DNA of 64,000 nt, taken from Krasilnikoviella flava. Its GTDB lineage: Bacteria > Actinomycetota > Actinomycetes > Actinomycetales > Cellulomonadaceae. Where the stretch lies: contig NZ_FUZQ01000001.1 in the NCBI RefSeq assembly GCF_900167525.1, positions 434,001 to 498,000 on the forward strand, given 5' to 3'. Below the pieces are notes generated by a model. That model saw nothing but the letters and a program-made list of their open reading frames with translations, ran no database searches and was not told the origin of the DNA. The position numbers and the translations under genes were made by a program. Shown piece by piece: positions 36,000 to 45,271 of this stretch (positions within the stretch are counted from its first letter, which is position 1; the number at the start of each line of letters is the position of its first letter).

Positions 36000-37141
36000 C
36001 CCTCCCGGGCCCGCTCGTCCGGGACGTCGAGGCGCAGCGCCTTCTCCCCGGCGTCGGGCAGCCCGCGCCGGAGCGCACGGTCGATCCGGCGCTGCGCGAC
36101 GGCGTGCCCCACCAGCGCCGTCGTCGTCCCCCACGCCCGCGGCCGGGCACCGGCGTAGAGCCGGCCGCCGCGGTGCGGGTCGCCGGGCAGGTCGGGGAAG
36201 CCGCGGCGGCGGTCCAGCGCGGCGGCGGCGCCCCGCAGCACGGTCGGCACCCGCAGCCCCGTGCCGCCGAGCGACTCCTCGCCGTGGCCGCCGAGCACCC
36301 GCGCGGCGCGGTCGACGACGAGCGCCACCGGCGCCTCGATCCGCATGGCTCGGGCACGCGGGCCGATCTCCTGCCGCGCCCCGTCGCACGCCGCGACGGC
36401 GGCGGCGACGTCCACGAGCCACAGGAGCCGCCCGGCGCCCGCCTGCGCGGCGTGGAACGCCAGCACGAGCACCGAGTCGACCGGGTCGAACGTCGGGACG
36501 ACCCGTCCGCCACCCAGCGCCACCGTGCGGCGCCTGGCGATCATCGCCTCGGGGTCGGTGCGGAAGCTGCGCCGCAGCGCGTGCGGCACGGCGAAGTCCC
36601 AGTGCAGGTCGAGGTGGACGCCGAGGGGCCCGCGCATCGCGTACTCCGCGCGCCGCTCGCGCACCATGAGGGGCCAGTTGCGGTCGACGCCCGTGCAGCC
36701 TGCCGCATCCAGCGCCTCGACCGCCGCCCGGAAGCCGGCCCGCGGCACGTACAGGTCGAGGTCGTAGTACTCCCGCATGTCCGGCGCGGGCCAGAGCGCG
36801 GCGGCCGTCGGCCCCTTGGCGACCACCCACGGCACGCCGGCGCGGTCGAGCGCCGCGCCCAGGACGGCGAGCTCGGCGAGCGCGCCCAGGTGGCGCACCA
36901 CCTGCTCGTCGCGCGCGCGGCGCAGCGGCGCTCGCCACCGCTCCGGGCAGTCCGGGCGGCCCGCGACGTGCTTCGCCACGGCGGGCAGGACGCGGTGGTC
37001 CTGGGCGGCGTCGGCCAGGTGCTCGAGCCGGATGCCGTCGAGCGATCCGGACGACGACCCGGTCGACGCACGGCCCGCGGGCGCGACGGAGTCGAGCAGG
37101 ATCTGCGCCAGCGGGCGGCGCACCGTCGGTCGTGCCCCCAT
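35966..37141 (-). CDS. Nucleotidyltransferase-fold protein (NTP_transf_5 type) of the lasso cluster
   Basis: A 391-residue protein. WVVAKGPTAAALWPAPDMREYYDLDLYVPR (described in two parts: VAKGPTAAALWP near residue 107 and DMREYYDLDLYV near 121) matches the uncharacterised nucleotidyltransferase family PF14907, where the DxD-like acidic pair would bind metal. GVHLDLHWDFAVPHALRRSF is a second family block. Members often sit in RiPP, especially lasso-peptide, and polysaccharide loci. The neighbours here are an ABC exporter and an HprK-like kinase, so it may nucleotidylate the peptide or serve the exopolysaccharide genes. The role is inferred from context. Confidence 0.75.
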   Translation of the reverse strand: MGARPTVRRPLAQILLDSVAPAGRASTGSSSGSLDGIRLEHLADAAQDHRVLPAVAKHVAGRPDCPERWRAPLRRARDEQVVRHLGALAELAVLGAALDRAGVPWVVAKGPTAAALWPAPDMREYYDLDLYVPRAGFRAAVEALDAAGCTGVDRNWPLMVRERRAEYAMRGPLGVHLDLHWDFAVPHALRRSFRTDPEAMIARRRTVALGGGRVVPTFDPVDSVLVLAFHAAQAGAGRLLWLVDVAAAVAACDGARQEIGPRARAMRIEAPVALVVDRAARVLGGHGEESLGGTGLRVPTVLRGAAAALDRRRGFPDLPGDPHRGGRLYAGARPRAWGTTTALVGHAVAQRRIDRALRRGLPDAGEKALRLDVPDERAREGYLRFVDSGVG

Positions 37142-37279
37142 CCCGGCAGGATAGGGAGCGCCGGGCAACCGTGGGGCGTCGGCAGCGGGCGAATTCTCGG
37201 CCGGACCGTCCTCCGGCCGCCCCTGCGCGGCTAGCGTGTGTGAGGCCGGGCCGAGCCCCGGCACAGGACGGAGCGGTCA

Positions 37280-39169
37280 GTGGCAGACAGCGCGGCGGGT
37301 GGCACGCCCGAGAGCGACGGGCGGCGGGGGCGCCGCCTGCTGCGGCTGCTCGGCGGGTCGCTGCGGGTGTCCTGGCAGGCGAGCCGGCCCTTGTTCCTCA
37401 CGATGCTGGCGCTCCAGGTGCTCGTCGCGGGGGCGCTGGCCGGCCAGGTGCTGGTCGTCTCCGCGCTGCTCGACGTGCTGCTCGGGCTGGCCGAGGGGTC
37501 GGGCGGGCTCGCGTCGGTCACCGGGCCGGTCCTCGCCCTCGCCGCGCTGACCGGCCTGGCCACGGTCGCGGGCGGCCTCCAGGCGTCGGCGCGCCGGGTG
37601 CTCGGCGAGCACGTCGCGCGGCTGATGGCCGAGGAGGTGCAGGAGGTCGCGACGAGCGTGCCGCTCGAGCACTTCGAGTCGGCCACGTTCTACGACCGGC
37701 TGCAGCGGGTCCGCGTCAACGCGCTCTCGCGTCCCTTCCAGGTGACGCAGGGGATGTTCGACCTGCTGGGGTCGTCGATCGCCACGGTCGGCGTGGGCGC
37801 GGCGCTGGTCGCGCTGCACCCCGTGCTGCTCCCCCTGCTCGCGCTCGGCGGCCTGCCGCTGCTGGTCACGGGCCGGCGCGAGGGCAGGCTGGAGTTCGCG
37901 TTCAGGGTGGCGCAGACGACCAACGAGCGCGAGCGCATCTACACCAACTACGTGCAGAGCAGCCGGGACGAGGCCAAGGAGATCCGCGCCTTCCAGTCGG
38001 CCCCGTGGCTGCAGGCGCGCTACCGCGAGCTGTACGGCACCTACCTGGCCGACCTGGCCCGCCACGTGCGGCGCCGGGCGCTGACGAACGGCGTGGGCAA
38101 CCTCGCCGCGGCCGTGGTGCTCGCGGGCGTGCTGCTGGTGCTGGCCTGGCTCATCACGCGCGGCGAGGTGACGTTCTCCGAGGCGGGGGCCGCCGTCGTC
38201 GCGGTCCGGATGCTCCAGGGGCAGATCCAGGGCATCTTCGGCGGCGTCCAGCAGATCTTCGAGTCGGGGCTGTTCCTGGACGACGTGCACGCGTTCCTCA
38301 CCGACGGGCGGGCTGCGGCGCGCGCCGCCGACGGGAGCGAGGAGCCGCCGGCCGCGTTCCCCGGCGTCTTCGCCCATGGCGTCTCCTTCACCTATCCGGG
38401 CTCCCGGCGCCCGGCGCTGCGCGACGTGGACCTCGCGCTGCGCCCCGGCGAGGTCGTCGCCCTCGTGGGCGCCAACGGCTCCGGCAAGACCACCCTCGCC
38501 AAGCTCCTCGCCGGCCTGTACGAGCCGACGTCGGGCACCGTCCTGTGGGGCGACCGGCCGCTGGCCGGGATGCGCGGCGCGGCCGTGCGGTCCCAGGTGG
38601 CGGTGATCTTCCAGGACTTCGTCCACTACGCCTACACGGCCACGTGGAACATCGCCCTCGGCCGGACCGACGTCCCGGTCGACCACAAGCGGGTGCGGCG
38701 CTCGGCCCGGGTCTCGGGGGTGGACGACGCCCTCGCCGGCCTTCCCGACGGGTACGAGTCACGGCTGTCGCGCATGTTCCCCGGCGGCACCGAGCTCTCC
38801 GGCGGCCAGTGGCAGCGCGTCGCGATCGCCCGCGCGTTCTACCGGGACGCGGCGCTCGTCATCCTCGACGAGCCGACCGCCGCCATGGACCCGCTGGCGG
38901 AGCACGACCTGTTCTCGTCGCTGCGGGCCACGCTCGACGGGCGGACGGCGCTCTTCGTGTCGCACCGCTTCTCGACCGTGCGGTCGGCGGACCGCATCGT
39001 GGTGCTCGACGACGGCGCCGTGGTGGAGCAGGGCTCCCACGACGAGCTGATGGCGCTCGACGGCGCCTACGCGGAGATGTTCACGGTCCAGGCCCGGTCC
39101 TACCTGGACGGCGCGTCGGCACCGACCAACGGGCGCGCCGAGGCCTCGGCCACCGACCGGACGACCTGA
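37280..39169 (+). CDS. ABC exporter, fused permease and ATPase (lasso peptide export)
   Basis: A 629-residue half-transporter. Residues ~15-330 form a six-helix exporter domain (FLTMLALQVLVAGALAGQVL, VVLAGVLLVLALLI-like helices). The ATPase domain has Walker A LVGANGSGKTTLAKLLAGLY (~395), the signature LSGGQWQRVAIARAF (~505) and Walker B LVILDEPTAAMDPLAEHD (~526), with the H-loop in FVSHRFSTVRSADRI. There is no C39 peptidase domain. It starts with GTG. The position beside lasso biosynthesis genes suggests export of the mature peptide and self-immunity. The 3' end overlaps the convergent kinase gene by 70 bp. Confidence 0.85.
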   Translation: MADSAAGGTPESDGRRGRRLLRLLGGSLRVSWQASRPLFLTMLALQVLVAGALAGQVLVVSALLDVLLGLAEGSGGLASVTGPVLALAALTGLATVAGGLQASARRVLGEHVARLMAEEVQEVATSVPLEHFESATFYDRLQRVRVNALSRPFQVTQGMFDLLGSSIATVGVGAALVALHPVLLPLLALGGLPLLVTGRREGRLEFAFRVAQTTNERERIYTNYVQSSRDEAKEIRAFQSAPWLQARYRELYGTYLADLARHVRRRALTNGVGNLAAAVVLAGVLLVLAWLITRGEVTFSEAGAAVVAVRMLQGQIQGIFGGVQQIFESGLFLDDVHAFLTDGRAAARAADGSEEPPAAFPGVFAHGVSFTYPGSRRPALRDVDLALRPGEVVALVGANGSGKTTLAKLLAGLYEPTSGTVLWGDRPLAGMRGAAVRSQVAVIFQDFVHYAYTATWNIALGRTDVPVDHKRVRRSARVSGVDDALAGLPDGYESRLSRMFPGGTELSGGQWQRVAIARAFYRDAALVILDEPTAAMDPLAEHDLFSSLRATLDGRTALFVSHRFSTVRSADRIVVLDDGAVVEQGSHDELMALDGAYAEMFTVQARSYLDGASAPTNGRAEASATDRTT

Positions 39170-40086
39170 GCGCCCAGCCCCGGCGCGAACGGCGGCCCCC
39201 ACGGGACGTCCGCCACCAGCACGGGGACGGCGCGGGCGACGTCGGCGAGGTGGCGCAGGTGGACGCTCTGCACGCGCTCGTCCAGCCAGCCGTGCAGCCG
39301 GGGGTAGTGCAGCAGCTCGAGGAGCGCCGCCGTGCCGGTCCGCCGGCGCACGACGAGCTCCCCGCCGTCCCTGTCGGGCTGCGGCACGACGATCGCGCGC
39401 AGCGGGCGGCGGTCGCGCGCGCCCGCGCCGAGCTGCAGCACGTGCCGGGCGTCGGCGCTCACGCGGTGCCCGGGGGCCCGCCCGGCGAACCGCCCGGCCA
39501 GCGTGTCGGCGCCCTTGCGCAGCCGCACCTCCGTGGCCCCCAGCCGGGCCGCGAAGCCGTCGTCGGTGCGGTCCAGGCGCAGCACGTCGTCGGTGACGAG
39601 GGCGGCCCCCTCCGCGCACAGCAGCGTCGCCATCGTCGACTTGCCCATGCCCGAGTAGCCGACGAACGCGACCACACCGTCGTCGTCCTCGACCGCGCTC
39701 GCGTGCAGCACGGCCTCGCCCCGCAGGTACAGTTGGAAGGCGAGCATGCCGCCGGTGGTGAGCACCCGGCTCAGGCCCGGGTCGACACCGCCGGCCTCCC
39801 GCAGCACGACGTCCCGCAGGTCGGCCGACACCTCGAAGTCGCACGCGTCGTGGAAGCGCAGCAGATAGCCGTCGGCGCCCAGGTCCCAGGCGCTGTACCA
39901 GGGGTCCCCGGCCAGCTCGTGGTGCAGGACCGGCCTCCCGCCGGGAGTCGTGCGCTGGTCCGTGCCAGGCCCGGCGGCGACCACGACGTCGGCCCGGGCA
40001 GCGCCCGCGTCCGCCCGGTCCTGGTGCAGGTCGAAGGGCGCCTCGACCACGAGGCCGTAGAGCTGTTGGCGGTCCGTCACGGTCAC
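39100..40086 (-). CDS. HprK-like peptide kinase of the lasso cluster
   Basis: A 328-residue protein with an HPr-kinase-like fold. HASAVEDDDGVVAFVGYSGM leads into Walker A GYSGMGKST (residues ~143-151), and ALVTDDVLRLD (~163-172) carries the paired aspartates. In the paeninodin-type lasso pathway a homologue phosphorylates the side chain of the precursor's C-terminal serine. The precursor here also ends in serine, so the same reaction is likely. The GTG start overlaps the B2 stop (GTGA), tying it to the biosynthetic operon C-B2-K. The N-terminal ~120 residues may be the peptide-recognition part. Confidence 0.82.
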   Translation of the reverse strand: MTVTDRQQLYGLVVEAPFDLHQDRADAGAARADVVVAAGPGTDQRTTPGGRPVLHHELAGDPWYSAWDLGADGYLLRFHDACDFEVSADLRDVVLREAGGVDPGLSRVLTTGGMLAFQLYLRGEAVLHASAVEDDDGVVAFVGYSGMGKSTMATLLCAEGAALVTDDVLRLDRTDDGFAARLGATEVRLRKGADTLAGRFAGRAPGHRVSADARHVLQLGAGARDRRPLRAIVVPQPDRDGGELVVRRRTGTAALLELLHYPRLHGWLDERVQSVHLRHLADVARAVPVLVADVPWGPPFAPGLGAQVVRSVAEASARPLVGADAPSR

Positions 40087-40523
40087 GCTCCTGGGGTCGG
40101 GACCACGAGCGGCCGGAAGCCGGTGCCGCGGTCCAGGTCGAGGTCCCGGCCGTCGACGCGCAGCCAGGCGTGCGCCCGCACGACGCCGCCGGCCTTGGCG
40201 ACGCCCAGCACGAGGGCGGGACGACGGTCGCGCAGCACGCGGCCGGCCAGGATCGCCGAGCGCAGGCACGTGCCGTTCACGCCGGGCAGGCGCAGCACGC
40301 GCCGCAGGACGCGCAGCTCCCGCGTCTCGGCGTCGTCCAGCGTGCCCGGGTCGAGGTCGCCCGCAGCGGGCTCGGGCGACGCCAGCAGGGCGAGGTCGTA
40401 GCGCCGGGCGACCCGCGCCACGTCCCAGCGCCGCAGGCGCGTCTCGAGCAGCAGCAGGGCCCCGAGGAACCGCAGCGCCAGCGGGACGGCGCGCAACCGG
40501 CGGAGCGCCGCGGGCGCGGTCAC
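40083..40523 (-). CDS. Lasso peptide biosynthesis B2 protein (leader peptidase)
   Basis: A 146-residue transglutaminase-like cysteine protease that removes the leader from the precursor together with the RRE protein. The predicted triad is visible: Cys86 in NGTCLRSAIL, His118 in RAHAWLRVDG and Asp124 in the same block. ALRFLGALLLLETRLRRWDV near the N-terminus matches the usual hydrophobic/basic start of B2 proteins. GTG 40523 overlaps the cyclase stop (GTGA) and its own stop overlaps the kinase start, so cyclase, protease and kinase are translationally coupled. Confidence 0.9.
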   Translation of the reverse strand: MTAPAALRRLRAVPLALRFLGALLLLETRLRRWDVARVARRYDLALLASPEPAAGDLDPGTLDDAETRELRVLRRVLRLPGVNGTCLRSAILAGRVLRDRRPALVLGVAKAGGVVRAHAWLRVDGRDLDLDRGTGFRPLVVPTPGA

Positions 40524-41701
40524 CGCGCCGCCTCCGCCCCGACGGACGCCAGCCACGCCTGCTGCAGCAGCAGGCTCGTCGGCCCGGGCGGGAAGCCCGA
40601 CAGCCAGGCGGCGCGGAGCCCGCCGACGTCGACCAGGGCGGGGTCGACGCCGTCCCCGCCCCACCGGACGGCGAAGTCGCGGGTCGCGGCCCCCAGGTAG
40701 GCGCGGTTGAACGACGCCTTGCTCGACCGCGCGCACACCGCGTCCGGGAGCAGGGTGCCGAAGACGGCGCGCATGCCCGCGGTGCGGTCCGCGAACCCCC
40801 ACGGGTGGCGCGCGCCCAGCGCACCGAGGAAGCCGTCGTCCAGCAGCGGGTGGGCGAGCGCGACGTCGTGCTCGGCGGCCACCTGCCCGAACGTGTCCAG
40901 GAAGACGCGGCTCGCGCGCCGGCGTCGCAGCCAGCGCAGCCCGCGGGCGTACGACAGCGGCTCGGCGGCGGCGTCGCGGGCGATCTCGTCGGCGAGCCGC
41001 GCGGTCGTGCCGCGCGTCAGCCACGTGAGGGCCGCCGTGCTGCGCGCCGTGGCGGCGTGCTCCCGCCACCGGCGCCCGGGGCCGGGCAGCAGCGAGGCCA
41101 GCGCCGCCCGCCGGGGGGTGCCCACCCGCCCCTGCCCGCGCGCGACCCGCAGCAGCGCCCGGGACCGGCGGTCGCCGAACACCTCGTCGCCGCCCTCGCC
41201 CGTGAGCACGGCGTGCCCCCGGAGCTCGCGCAGCATCGCGTCCTTGACGTGCATGGTCGCCGGGAACAGCAGCCCGCGGCGCAGCAGGCTCTCCCGCGCC
41301 CCCTCGCCGAGCAGGTCGTTCTCGCCGCCGCCGACGACGATCCGCCGCCACGTCGCGAGCCCGAGGTGCCGGACGACCGACTCCTGCCAGGCCGACTCGT
41401 CCGCCTCCGCGACGCCGGGGTAGCGGAAGGTCACGGGGACCGGGTCGGGGGCGCCGTCCTCGCGGGCGACGGCGGTCGCGACGGCGAGCACGGCGGACGA
41501 GTCCCGCCCGCCGGAGAAGGTGACGGCCACGGGCCGCCCTGCGGCCGCGCGGCGCACGGCACCCTTGATCGCCTCCAGCGGCTCCCCGGTCCTCCGGAGC
41601 GTCGTCCGGCGCGTCGCCGCGGGCGCCGGGTCGGCGGGGACCAGTCCGGGCAGCCAGCACGCGGCGACCTCGAAGGCCGTCGGGCGGTAGGAGGACGTCA
41701 T
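40520..41701 (-). CDS. Lasso cyclase, asparagine-synthetase-like, lacking the glutaminase domain
   Basis: A 393-residue ATP-dependent macrolactam synthetase. The PP-loop AVTFSGGRDSSAVLAVATAV lies at ~60-78. GHAVLTGEGGDEVFGDRRSR and HPLLDDGFLGALGARHPWGF are asparagine-synthetase landmarks, and KASFNRAYLGA the C-terminal block. Lasso cyclases usually have ~550-620 residues with an N-terminal glutamine amidotransferase-like domain; here that domain is absent. The start at ATG 41701 is forced because upstream sequence encodes the precursor in another frame. It would adenylate the Asp side chain of the core and close the ring. Confidence 0.9.
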   Translation of the reverse strand: MTSSYRPTAFEVAACWLPGLVPADPAPAATRRTTLRRTGEPLEAIKGAVRRAAAGRPVAVTFSGGRDSSAVLAVATAVAREDGAPDPVPVTFRYPGVAEADESAWQESVVRHLGLATWRRIVVGGGENDLLGEGARESLLRRGLLFPATMHVKDAMLRELRGHAVLTGEGGDEVFGDRRSRALLRVARGQGRVGTPRRAALASLLPGPGRRWREHAATARSTAALTWLTRGTTARLADEIARDAAAEPLSYARGLRWLRRRRASRVFLDTFGQVAAEHDVALAHPLLDDGFLGALGARHPWGFADRTAGMRAVFGTLLPDAVCARSSKASFNRAYLGAATRDFAVRWGGDGVDPALVDVGGLRAAWLSGFPPGPTSLLLQQAWLASVGAEAAR

Positions 41702-41771
41702 CGTCGGTCCAGGGTCGCTCGGTGCAGAGTTGTCACGTGCAGGGTTGCTCGGACCGGAGATGCTCGGTCGA

Positions 41772-41795
41772 GGAGCCGGCGGTACCGGCCGCTCC
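41772..41795 (-). promoter_or_regulatory. Imperfect hairpin between lasso precursor and cyclase genes
   Basis: GGAGC and GCTCC bracket a GGTACC-centred imperfect inverted repeat in the 131-bp gap between the precursor stop and the cyclase start. RiPP precursor genes often have a partial terminator here so that more precursor than enzyme is made. The call rests on position and weak pairing. Confidence 0.3.
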
Positions 41796-41832
41796 GACGT
41801 CGGAACGACCGGCACCGTGTCCCGGGTGGGGT

Positions 41833-41946
41833 TCAGGACGCCTTGCCCTTGTGGAACAGGTCGCCGTCGTAGTCGAAGGCGAACTGCTGCTCCAGCGTGA
41901 CGTCCTTGACCGAGCCCACCTCGGTGATGCGCGGTGCTTCGTACAT
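41833..41946 (-). CDS. Lasso peptide precursor
   Basis: A 37-residue precursor. The leader MYEAPRITEVGSVKDVTL has the YxxPxhxxxG spacing recognised by RRE proteins and a threonine at the -2 position. The predicted core is EQQFAFDYDGDLFHKGKAS (19 residues). Ring closure from Glu1 to Asp9 (nine-residue ring) or Asp7 is possible, leaving a GDLFHKGKAS tail where Phe, His and Lys could act as plugs. The last residue is serine, the expected target of the neighbouring HprK-like kinase. A strong AGGGGAG site precedes ATG 41946. The core boundary is inferred from the conserved Thr; Glu at position 1 is unusual. Confidence 0.85.
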   Translation of the reverse strand: MYEAPRITEVGSVKDVTLEQQFAFDYDGDLFHKGKAS

Positions 41947-42051
41947 CGGAGTACTCCCCTCTCCTCGTTGGTGCAGGACGCGCCCAACGTCGCGCCGCGA
42001 GCAACGAGGGGTCAAGCACTTCCGGCCGAAGTCACCCCGCGCCCCGAGGCC

Positions 42052-42073
42052 TTTCACCCGACGCCGGGTGAAA
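42052..42073. promoter_or_regulatory. Palindromic TTTCACCCG operator in the divergent lasso promoter
   Basis: TTTCACCCG and CGGGTGAAA form a perfect 9-bp inverted repeat with a 4-bp spacer, midway between the divergent precursor (start 41946) and PqqD-like (start 42158) genes. A -10-like CCTATCCT lies at about 42109-42116 on the plus strand. The half-site is the motif seen at 33970, 44475, 44495 and 59542. It probably binds a dimeric regulator controlling both lasso transcripts. Confidence 0.55.
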
Positions 42074-42157
42074 CCTTCGTCCCACCCCCGCCCGGGGCTC
42101 CGGATCGGCCTATCCTCGGGGCGGCACGACCCGAGAACCGCGACGAGAGGCACGGCG

Positions 42158-42415
42158 ATGAGGCTGCGCGAGGACGGCGTCACCTGGCAGGAGATCGACG
42201 GCGAGCTGGTCATCCTCGACCTCGCGTCGTCCACGTACCTCACGACCAACGGCTCCGGCGCCTTCGCGGCGAAGCTGCTGCAGGAGGACCGCACGACCGA
42301 CGACCTCGCGGACGCGCTCGTCGCCGAGTACGGCATCCCCGCCGACGTCGCGCAGCAGGACGCCGGGGCCTTCGTCGACGCGCTGCGCGACCGTGGCCTC
42401 CTGGTCGAGGACTGA
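42158..42415 (+). CDS. PqqD-family RiPP recognition element (lasso B1)
   Basis: An 85-residue stand-alone RRE with the PqqD pattern: REDGVTWQEIDGELVILDLA, STYLTTNGSGAFAAKLLQ and DLADALVAEYGIPADVAQQD, ending DALRDRGLLVED. RRE proteins bind the precursor leader and present it to the B2 protease. It is transcribed divergently from the precursor rather than in line with B2, a split arrangement. ATG 42158 follows a plausible CGACGAGAGG ribosome site. It ends 6 bp from the stop of the convergent GDP-mannose dehydratase paralogue. Confidence 0.9.
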   Translation: MRLREDGVTWQEIDGELVILDLASSTYLTTNGSGAFAAKLLQEDRTTDDLADALVAEYGIPADVAQQDAGAFVDALRDRGLLVED

Positions 42416-42421
42416 CCGCGC

Positions 42422-43374
42422 TCAGACCGTGAGCAGGGCCAGGTCGTGCCGCACCATGCGGCCGACGATCTCGTCGAACGCGATCGTGCCGCCCCAGCCG
42501 AGCTCCTCGCGAGCCCGCCGCGGGTCCCCGACCTGCTCCGCGGGGTCGGCGGGGCGCACGAACCGGGGGTCGACGGTGACGTGCCGGGACCAGTCGTCGA
42601 CGCCCGCCGCGGCGAACGCCGCCGCCACGAAGTCGGCCACCGAGCGGGTCGCCCCCGACGCGACCACGAAGTCGTCCGCGACCGGGTGCCGGACCGCCCG
42701 CACCATCGCGTCGACGTAGTCGGGCGCCCACCCCCAGTCGCGGCGGGCGTCGAGGTTGCCCAGCGCGAGCGTGCCCGAGCCCTCGCGCGCGATCCGCGCG
42801 GCGGCGGCGGTGATCTTGCGGGTCACGAACGTCTCCGGGCGGCGCGGCGACTCGTGGTTGTAGAGCACGCACGCCGAGACGCCGAGCCCGCGCGCCCGGT
42901 ACACCGCGGCCATCTGGTGGGCGTACGCCTTGGCGGCGCCGTAAGGAGACGACGGCCGGACCGTCGTGCCCTCGTCCTGCGGCGTGCGGTCGGGCGTGCC
43001 GAAGATCTCCGCGCTGGAGGCCTGCAGCACCCGGACCGTGCGGCCCGAGTCCTCCTGCAGGCGCCACGCGGCGTCGTAGAGGGCCACGGCGCCGAGCCCT
43101 GACACCGCGCCCGTCTCGACGGGGTGCTGCCACGAGTACGCGACCGAGCTGATCCCGCCCAGGTTGTAGATCTCGTCCGGCCTCGTGCGTCGTACGAGGT
43201 CCGCCAGCCCCTCGGCGTCGCCGAGGTCGCCCACGCAGAGGCCGACCTCGCGGGGCAGGCCCTCCGGGTGCTCGCCCTCGCGGACCAGCCCGTGCACCTC
43301 GGCGCCCTCGGCGACGAGCCGCTCGGCCAGGTAGGACCCGTCCTGCCCGGCGACTCCCGTGACGAGGGCGACCG

Positions 43375-43378
<4 letters not shown>
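42422..43378 (-). CDS. GDP-mannose 4,6-dehydratase paralogue
   Basis: A 318-residue extended SDR. The NAD(P) site is [15 protein letters not shown] at the N-terminus. [11 protein letters not shown] carries the catalytic Ser and [18 protein letters not shown] the YxxxK pair. [19 protein letters not shown] and [19 protein letters not shown] are specific to GDP-mannose 4,6-dehydratases. All key residues are kept, yet it is a second copy next to the canonical gene and clearly diverged from it. The GTG start overlaps the stop of the upstream gene (GTGA). It may act on a related nucleotide sugar or form a heteromer. Confidence 0.85.
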
Positions 43379-44367
<989 letters not shown>

Positions 44368-44474
44368 GTCGGCAACCGTTCTGTGAGCGCTGAGTCAGCG
44401 CCGTCCCCCGGCGGCACTCCCTTTCTGGGACGCCACCACGCTAATCAGGAAGAGGCGCCCGCTGGCCGTCCGTA

Positions 44475-44504
44475 CCGGGTGAACAGGTGCCGGACCAGGG
44501 TGAA
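44475..44504 (-). promoter_or_regulatory. Two TTCACCC motifs in the gmd promoter
   Basis: On the minus strand TTCACCCGG (44475-44483) and TTCACCCTGG (44495-44504) are directly repeated 20 bp apart. The nearer copy starts 38-39 nt before a GATTAGCGT -10-like element that precedes gmd. A related TTCATCCGG lies on the plus strand at 44537-44545 before the divergent PAP2-like gene. Confidence 0.45.
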
Positions 44505-44590
44505 TCTGCGTCGACGGCGCCCCCGGTCGCCGGAACTTCATCCGGTCGCGGCCTCGACCGGGCGACCCGCGGACGAGAACCATCGAAGGC

Positions 44591-45262
44591 ATGTCACGCC
44601 CGGAGACGAGTCGTCGCCACCACGCCGTGCGGGCCGCCGCCCTGGCCGTGGGCTTCGTCGTGCTCTACGTCGCCGGGGTCGTCGCCCCGTGGGGGCAGCG
44701 GGTCGACGAGCTGGCGTTCAACGTGCTGACGGGCGCGGGCGCGCCGCTGCGCCACGTCGCGGGCGTCGCGCGGGAGGTCCTGGTGCTCGGGCTGGGCGTC
44801 GTCGTCGCGGTGCTCGCCGTCCGCGCGCTCCGCGACCGCCGGTGGCCGGCGCTGGCGGCCAGCCTCGCCCTCGCCGCGGCGGCGGCCCTGGCCTTCGTGC
44901 TGCGCGGCGCCGTCCTGCCCCGTCCGGTGCACGACGTGCTGCTCGGCTACCCGTACAACACGTTCCCGAGCACTCACGTCGCGGCGACGGCGGCCCTCGC
45001 GCTCGTGCTCGTCGCCCTCTGGCCCTCTCGCGGCTCGGTCGGGCCGGTCGTCGTGCGCGAGGCGGCCCTCGCCGCGGTCGTCCTCGCCTGCGTGGTCAAC
45101 GTGGTCACGTTCGCCCACCGGCCGTTCGACGTGCTCGGCTCGCTGCTGCTCGTCGGGGCGGTGGCGTCGGCGGTCGCCGCCGTGTCCCCGGGCGCCCTTT
45201 CACCTGCCGTCGACGGCAAGTTCACCCCGGTCGCGGCCCTGCGGCCGCGGCGTCCGGCATAG
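44591..45262 (+). CDS. PAP2-superfamily membrane protein, atypical active site (paralogue)
   Basis: A 223-residue protein with about six membrane helices, paralogous to 35358-35999. RGAVLPRPV corresponds to PAP2 motif 1, YNTFPSTHVAATAAL to motif 2 (Thr for Gly) and FAHRPFDVLG to the HxxxD of motif 3. The Ser-Arg expected before that histidine reads Val-Asn, the same loss as in the other copy. It is divergent from gmd and followed after 9 bp by the secreted triplicated-domain protein. A role in recycling or transferring undecaprenyl-linked sugars would fit the context but the altered site makes this uncertain. Confidence 0.75.
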   Translation: MSRPETSRRHHAVRAAALAVGFVVLYVAGVVAPWGQRVDELAFNVLTGAGAPLRHVAGVAREVLVLGLGVVVAVLAVRALRDRRWPALAASLALAAAAALAFVLRGAVLPRPVHDVLLGYPYNTFPSTHVAATAALALVLVALWPSRGSVGPVVVREAALAAVVLACVVNVVTFAHRPFDVLGSLLLVGAVASAVAAVSPGALSPAVDGKFTPVAALRPRRPA

Positions 45263-45265
45263 CGT
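45198..45265 (+). promoter_or_regulatory. TTCACC motifs and CATAGCGT -10 before the secreted protein gene
   Basis: TTTCACCTG (45198-45206) and TTCACCCCGG (45221-45230) are followed 37 nt after the second by CATAGCGT (45258-45265), seven bases before ATG 45272. The layout matches the promoters at 59542 and of gmd. It lies within the 3' end of the PAP2-like gene. Confidence 0.4.
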
Positions 45266-45271
45266 CGCCGT

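Noticed and set aside
41733-41987. An alternative small minus-strand frame over the lasso precursor.
   Set aside because: It is Arg/Ser-rich shadow sequence in another frame; the 37-residue frame has the leader motif and a strong ribosome site.
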